Shown: positions 60,635 through 64,000 of the stretch, piece after piece
How the letters are laid out: every line of letters starts with the position of its first letter
How positions within the stretch are numbered: the first letter of the stretch is position 1
NCBI RefSeq assembly: GCF_008704935.1
Contig: NZ_CP023692.1
Location: 6,301,501 to 6,365,500 of the forward strand
DNA length: 64,000 nucleotides
Reading direction: 5' to 3'
Source of the DNA: Streptomyces vinaceus
GTDB lineage: Bacteria > Actinomycetota > Actinomycetes > Streptomycetales > Streptomycetaceae
Position numbers and translations under genes: made by a program
The notes under the pieces: generated by a model
What the model saw: the letters and a program-made list of their open reading frames with translations, nothing else
Databases searched by the model: none
Told to the model about the DNA's origin: nothing

Positions 60635-61914
60635 CAGTTGGTCCTCCAGACCGAGATACGCCAGCGGGAGATCCAGCCCCAGAGCAGACCGGCGACGAGG
60701 CCGGCGAGGACCAGCACGCCGATCAGCCACCAGCCGCGGCCGAGCCCGAACGCCGCCGCGTCGGAGGCGTCGTCGGGCCCGTCCACCACGTCGATGGTGA
60801 GCTCGACGGGCAGTCCCGGCGTGGTCTTCACCGAGGCGGGGGCCGAGAAGGAGTTGCTGACCTGGAGGCAGACGGTCTCCACCGCCCCCTTCCCGTCGCC
60901 GTCCCCCTCGGAGTCCTCGACCTCGGCCTTCGGGTACCGAAGACCGGTCGAGATCATGTCGGTGCGCCCGTCGCCCGCCTCCGAGCCCCGGACGATCTCA
61001 CGGCCGTGCACGGTCGTCGCCCGCAGCATGACCCCGTAGTCGTTGTTGACGGCGCGGTCGGCGGCGACGCTCACCGAAGCGCGCAGCTCCTGGCCGGGCT
61101 TGACGTCGACCCGGTACCAGCGGTGCTCGCCGAAGGTCTCGCGGTCGGTGTAGAGGCCCGCGCCGAGCTGCGGGGCGCCGGCGCACTGCTTGGCTCCCTC
61201 GGTGGCGACCGGCGTGACGACGGGCGTGGCCGCCCGGTCCACCAACTGCTTCACGCGGCCGGAGAGTTCGGCGGTGTGCTGTACCGAGGTGTAGGTGCCG
61301 CCGGTGGCCTCGGCGATGCAGACGAGCTCGTTGCGCGTCTTGGCGTCGGGGACGAGCCCGAGCGTGTCGATGACGAGGTGGATGCCCTGCGCCGCGATGT
61401 CACGGGCCACCTCGCAGGGGTCGAGCGGGGCGCAGGTGTCCTCGCCGTCGGTGATGAGCACGATCCGCCGGGTGGCGTCGCCGCCCTTGAGGTCCTCGGC
61501 CGCGCCCAGCAGGGCCGGCCCGATCGGGGTCCAGCCGGTGGGGGCCAGGGTGGCCACCGCCGTCTTGGCCTCGGTCCGGTCGAGCTTGCCGACCGGGTAG
61601 AGCTGCTTGGTGTCCTTGCAGCCGAGCTGGCGGTCGTCACCGGGATAGGTGGCCCCGAGGGTCCGTATCCCGAGCCGCACCTCGTCCGGCGTGGCGTCCA
61701 GTACCTCGTTGAACGCCTGCTTCGCCGCGGCCATCCGGGATTTGCCGTCGATGTCGGTCGCCCGCATCGAGCCGCTGACGTCGAGGACCAGCTCGACCTT
61801 GGGGGACTCCTTCGCCACCGGTTCGCCGGCGGCTGCATTCGCCGGGAAGAGCCCGACCGCCAGAGTGGCCAACAGGCCGCAGGCCCCGGCCGCCACCCAT
61901 TTTCTTGTGATCAT
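60634..61914 (-). CDS. VWA-domain membrane-anchored protein
   Basis: A 426-residue exported protein. After the signal peptide (GACGLLATLAVGLFPANAAA) comes a von Willebrand A domain with the MIDAS motif DVSGSM (about residue 46), TGWTPIG and ITDGEDTC. A beta-rich domain and a C-terminal helix (WLIGVLVLAGLVAGLLWGWI) with short basic end follow. The MIDAS is complete, so metal-dependent ligand binding is likely. ATG 61914 is chosen for a complete signal peptide. Confidence 0.9.
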   Translation of the reverse strand: MITRKWVAAGACGLLATLAVGLFPANAAAGEPVAKESPKVELVLDVSGSMRATDIDGKSRMAAAKQAFNEVLDATPDEVRLGIRTLGATYPGDDRQLGCKDTKQLYPVGKLDRTEAKTAVATLAPTGWTPIGPALLGAAEDLKGGDATRRIVLITDGEDTCAPLDPCEVARDIAAQGIHLVIDTLGLVPDAKTRNELVCIAEATGGTYTSVQHTAELSGRVKQLVDRAATPVVTPVATEGAKQCAGAPQLGAGLYTDRETFGEHRWYRVDVKPGQELRASVSVAADRAVNNDYGVMLRATTVHGREIVRGSEAGDGRTDMISTGLRYPKAEVEDSEGDGDGKGAVETVCLQVSNSFSAPASVKTTPGLPVELTIDVVDGPDDASDAAAFGLGRGWWLIGVLVLAGLVAGLLWGWISRWRISVWRTN

Positions 61915-62033
61915 CGCCGGATCGTATTGAGGATCCGCCCCCGAGGCCAAAACGCTCCCGACCTGCCGTCCCCGGCGGGCCCGGCTACGCTGGACGGGGG
62001 GAGGCTCAGCAGTGCCCCGACGGAGGCGACCTC

Positions 62034-62312
62034 ATGAGACGACGCCATCACTTCCACATCGATCACGCGGGGCACTCCGTCAGCGCCACCGTCGAGACCG
62101 GCCGCCGCGTCGACGTGGAGATCCTGGTCGACGGCAAGGAGACCGGGCACGGCACCACGCACCACGACCGGCCCGTCACCGTGCAGGTGGAACTGCCGAC
62201 CGATCCGCCGACCGCGGTGTCCGTACGGGCGACCCCGGGACCCGGCGTCCCGCGCTGCGTCCTGGAGGGCCCGGACGCCGTACCCCAGGTGATGTCCCCG
62301 CGCCGGTACTGA
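62034..62312 (+). CDS. Hypothetical small protein, His-rich start
   Basis: A 92-residue soluble protein. It starts MRRRHHFHIDHAGHS, with five His in 12 residues, followed by beta-strand-like repeats (VSATVETGRRVDVEILVDG) and a C-terminal PQVMSPRRY. The His cluster may bind a metal. I know no family name. Its TGA lies in the arm of a 7-base inverted repeat (62309-62337). Confidence 0.75.
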   Translation: MRRRHHFHIDHAGHSVSATVETGRRVDVEILVDGKETGHGTTHHDRPVTVQVELPTDPPTAVSVRATPGPGVPRCVLEGPDAVPQVMSPRRY

Positions 62313-62337
62313 CGCGGGGACACCGGGCGGGCGTCAG
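62309..62337. terminator. Hairpin spanning both convergent stop codons
   Basis: CTGACGC and GCGTCAG pair over 7 bases around 15 bases. The stop of the small gene and that of the aminopeptidase each lie in one arm. Confidence 0.45.
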
Positions 62338-64000
62338 CTCGCCTGGAGGGTGACGTCGTCCACGACGAAGGAGGTCTGGAGGGACTGGTCCTCCACGCCC
62401 TGGAACGTCAGGGTGACGGTCTGGCCGGCGAACCGGGACACGTCATAGCTCTTGAGCACGTAGCCCGGGGCCGCGTCCAGGTTGGACAGGGTCTCCAGGG
62501 TCTGGCCGCCCACCGAGACGGTGAACCGGTCGTAGACCACGCTCTCGTTCTCGTCGGTGTCGATGTGGAGGTAGAACGCGAGCCGGGCCGTGGCGCAGCC
62601 GGCCGGCAGCGCCAGCGACTGCGAGGCGCTGTCGGTGTGGGAGGCGCCGTACCCGTTCAGCCACGCCATGTACGCGCCGCCGTGCGAGACCTGGCCGGAC
62701 TGGTTGGTGACGACCCCGGCGGTGGCGGTCCACGGGCTGCTGCCGCTCTCGAAGCCGCCGTTGACCACGACCTGCTGCGGGGTGCACGTGCCCCCGCCGC
62801 CCACGGTCAGGGTGTAGGTGGTGCTGTGGGCGACCGTGCCGGTGCCGGTGATGGTCAGGGTGTAGGTGCCCGCCGTGGTGGCCGCGCCGACCTGTACGGT
62901 GAGCGTCGAGGAGCCGCCGGACTGCACGGAGGCCGGGCTGAGCGAGGCGGTCACCCCGGACGGGGCGCCGGAGACCGACAGGGCGAGCGTCTGCGGGTTG
63001 CCGCTCACGGTGGTGGTGTTCACCGTGGAGGTGACGCTGGTGCCCGGAGCGGCGGAGCCGGCGGACGGGGAGGTGCCGATCGAGAAGTCCTGCGCCGGGG
63101 TGTCCCCGCCGACCGCCTGCTTCCAGATCGCGTAGGCGACCCCGTCGGCGCTGCGGTCCAGCACCGTCGCGTTGATGTTGTTCGTCGTATCGCAGGAGCT
63201 GTGGTAGCAGGAGTCGTACGCCGCGTTCGCGGTGCCGCCCCACTTGGCCGCCTGCGCCGAGGTCTTGCGGGCGCTGGCACCGGCGGCGTAGCCGGAGGTG
63301 GGGATGCCGCCCTGCTGGAAGGAGTAGTCGTCACTGCGGCCCTGGCCCTCGGTGTTCTCCTCGGGGGCGAGGTTCAGCGAGGCCCAGTACGCCTTCAGCG
63401 GTGCGGCCGTGGTGGAGTTGACGTTGTTGATGAAGTAGCCGCCGTTGGGCGAGCCGACCATGTCGAAGTTGTAGTAGCCCTTGATGGCCGCCTTCTCGGC
63501 GCTGCTGAGCCGGCCCACGTAGAACTCCGAGCCGTTCAGGCCCTGCTCCTCGTCGGTCCACCAGGCGAAGCGCACGTGCTTGGTCAGGGTGGGGTTCTTC
63601 TGCGCGAGGACGAGCGCGTTCTCCAGCAGGGTCGCCGAGCCCGAGCCGTTGTCGTTGATCCCCGGACCCGCCGAGACGCTGTCGAGGTGGGCGCCGAACA
63701 TGACGGTCTGGTCGGCGGGGCCGCCGGGCCAGTCCGCGATCAGGTTGTTGGACGGGTAGGTGCAGGAGGTGCAGTTCTGCTCGGTGACGGTGTAGCCGGC
63801 CGCCTGCAGCTTGCCCTTGATGTACGCGACGGACTGGGTGTAACCGGCGCTGCCCGCCCGGCGGTTGCCGCCGTTCTGCGAGGCGATCGTGTTCAGCTGG
63901 GCCAGGTGGGCCTGCACGTTCGCCACGTTGACGTTCGGCGGGTCGTTCCCCGGCTGCGTGCTGCCGACGCTCAGCGCGTAGTCGACGGTGTGCGCGAGGC
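62334..64000 (-). CDS. Secreted M28 aminopeptidase with C-terminal beta domains, 5' part missing
   Basis: The frame is open to the window edge, so the start and signal peptide are outside. The M28 zinc site is visible in [21 protein letters not shown] (seen as GAHLDSV and GINDNGSG), [14 protein letters not shown] with catalytic Glu, and [12 protein letters not shown]. His in CYHSSCDT is the last ligand. An Ig-like domain ([18 protein letters not shown]) and a C-terminal jelly-roll, carbohydrate-binding-like domain ([11 protein letters not shown]) follow. It resembles the Streptomyces griseus aminopeptidase with added binding domains. Confidence 0.93.
   Translation of the reverse strand, partial: LAHTVDYALSVGSTQPGNDPPNVNVANVQAHLAQLNTIASQNGGNRRAGSAGYTQSVAYIKGKLQAAGYTVTEQNCTSCTYPSNNLIADWPGGPADQTVMFGAHLDSVSAGPGINDNGSGSATLLENALVLAQKNPTLTKHVRFAWWTDEEQGLNGSEFYVGRLSSAEKAAIKGYYNFDMVGSPNGGYFINNVNSTTAAPLKAYWASLNLAPEENTEGQGRSDDYSFQQGGIPTSGYAAGASARKTSAQAAKWGGTANAAYDSCYHSSCDTTNNINATVLDRSADGVAYAIWKQAVGGDTPAQDFSIGTSPSAGSAAPGTSVTSTVNTTTVSGNPQTLALSVSGAPSGVTASLSPASVQSGGSSTLTVQVGAATTAGTYTLTITGTGTVAHSTTYTLTVGGGGTCTPQQVVVNGGFESGSSPWTATAGVVTNQSGQVSHGGAYMAWLNGYGASHTDSASQSLALPAGCATARLAFYLHIDTDENESVVYDRFTVSVGGQTLETLSNLDAAPGYVLKSYDVSRFAGQTVTLTFQGVEDQSLQTSFVVDDVTLQAS

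Overview
The window is high-GC actinobacterial DNA with strong G/C third-position bias, AGGAGG-type ribosome binding sites and frequent GTG starts. Gene families and gene order point to Streptomyces: a whiJ-type HTH/DUF397/ATPase triad, urease genes in the order ureABCFGD, MurT/GatD, and DUF5999. From memory, the stretch from purB to the TetR/acyl-CoA dehydrogenase pair resembles a conserved arm region of S. coelicolor; this was not checked. No rRNA, tRNA, CRISPR array or intact insertion sequence was seen.

Region 1 (1-7464) looks like the right end of a specialised-metabolite cluster. It holds the tail of a crotonyl-CoA reductase-like dehydrogenase, an MbtH-like protein (an NRPS partner), a CPA2 antiporter and a PhyH-type Fe/2-oxoglutarate oxygenase with an unusual HXE motif. 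Three opposing genes follow (acyl-CoA dehydrogenase, CaiB-type CoA transferase, sulfotransferase), then a GGPP-type polyprenyl synthase. The core synthase genes must lie to the left. Region 2 (7461-8622) is a scar with an IS481/IS3-type transposase tail, a sensor-kinase fragment and the C-terminus of an ABC ATPase. It separates the cluster from housekeeping DNA.

Region 3 (8650-40664) is mostly conserved chromosomal content: ABC permease, DNA glycosylase, purB, an SGNH esterase, two CNNM/CBS membrane proteins, a GNAT enzyme, a methyltransferase, a lipoprotein, biotin genes (bioD, bioA, bioB minus strand, bioF divergent), a whiJ-like regulatory triad, the urease operon, a secreted peptidase, an acyltransferase, a CtaG-like copper protein, pfkA, murT-gatD, def, a TetR/acyl-CoA dehydrogenase divergon, a zinc-ribbon membrane protein and an SRPBCC protein.

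Region 4 (40799-64000) is more accessory. It has two tiny genes and an ATPase/TPR regulator without a DNA-binding domain, translationally coupled to a fibronectin-III lipoprotein. A nikABCDE-type transporter follows, preceded by a match to the nickel-responsive Nur operator; together with urease it gives a nickel uptake and use theme. Next come a secreted beta-propeller-like protein, a YedY-like molybdoenzyme with a cytochrome b partner, an OafA acyltransferase, a 2OG oxygenase, a two-component system coupled to a DUF4097 protein, a VWA-domain pair, and an M28 aminopeptidase cut by the window end. Several operon ends carry perfect hairpins, and in several of these the stop codon lies inside the hairpin.
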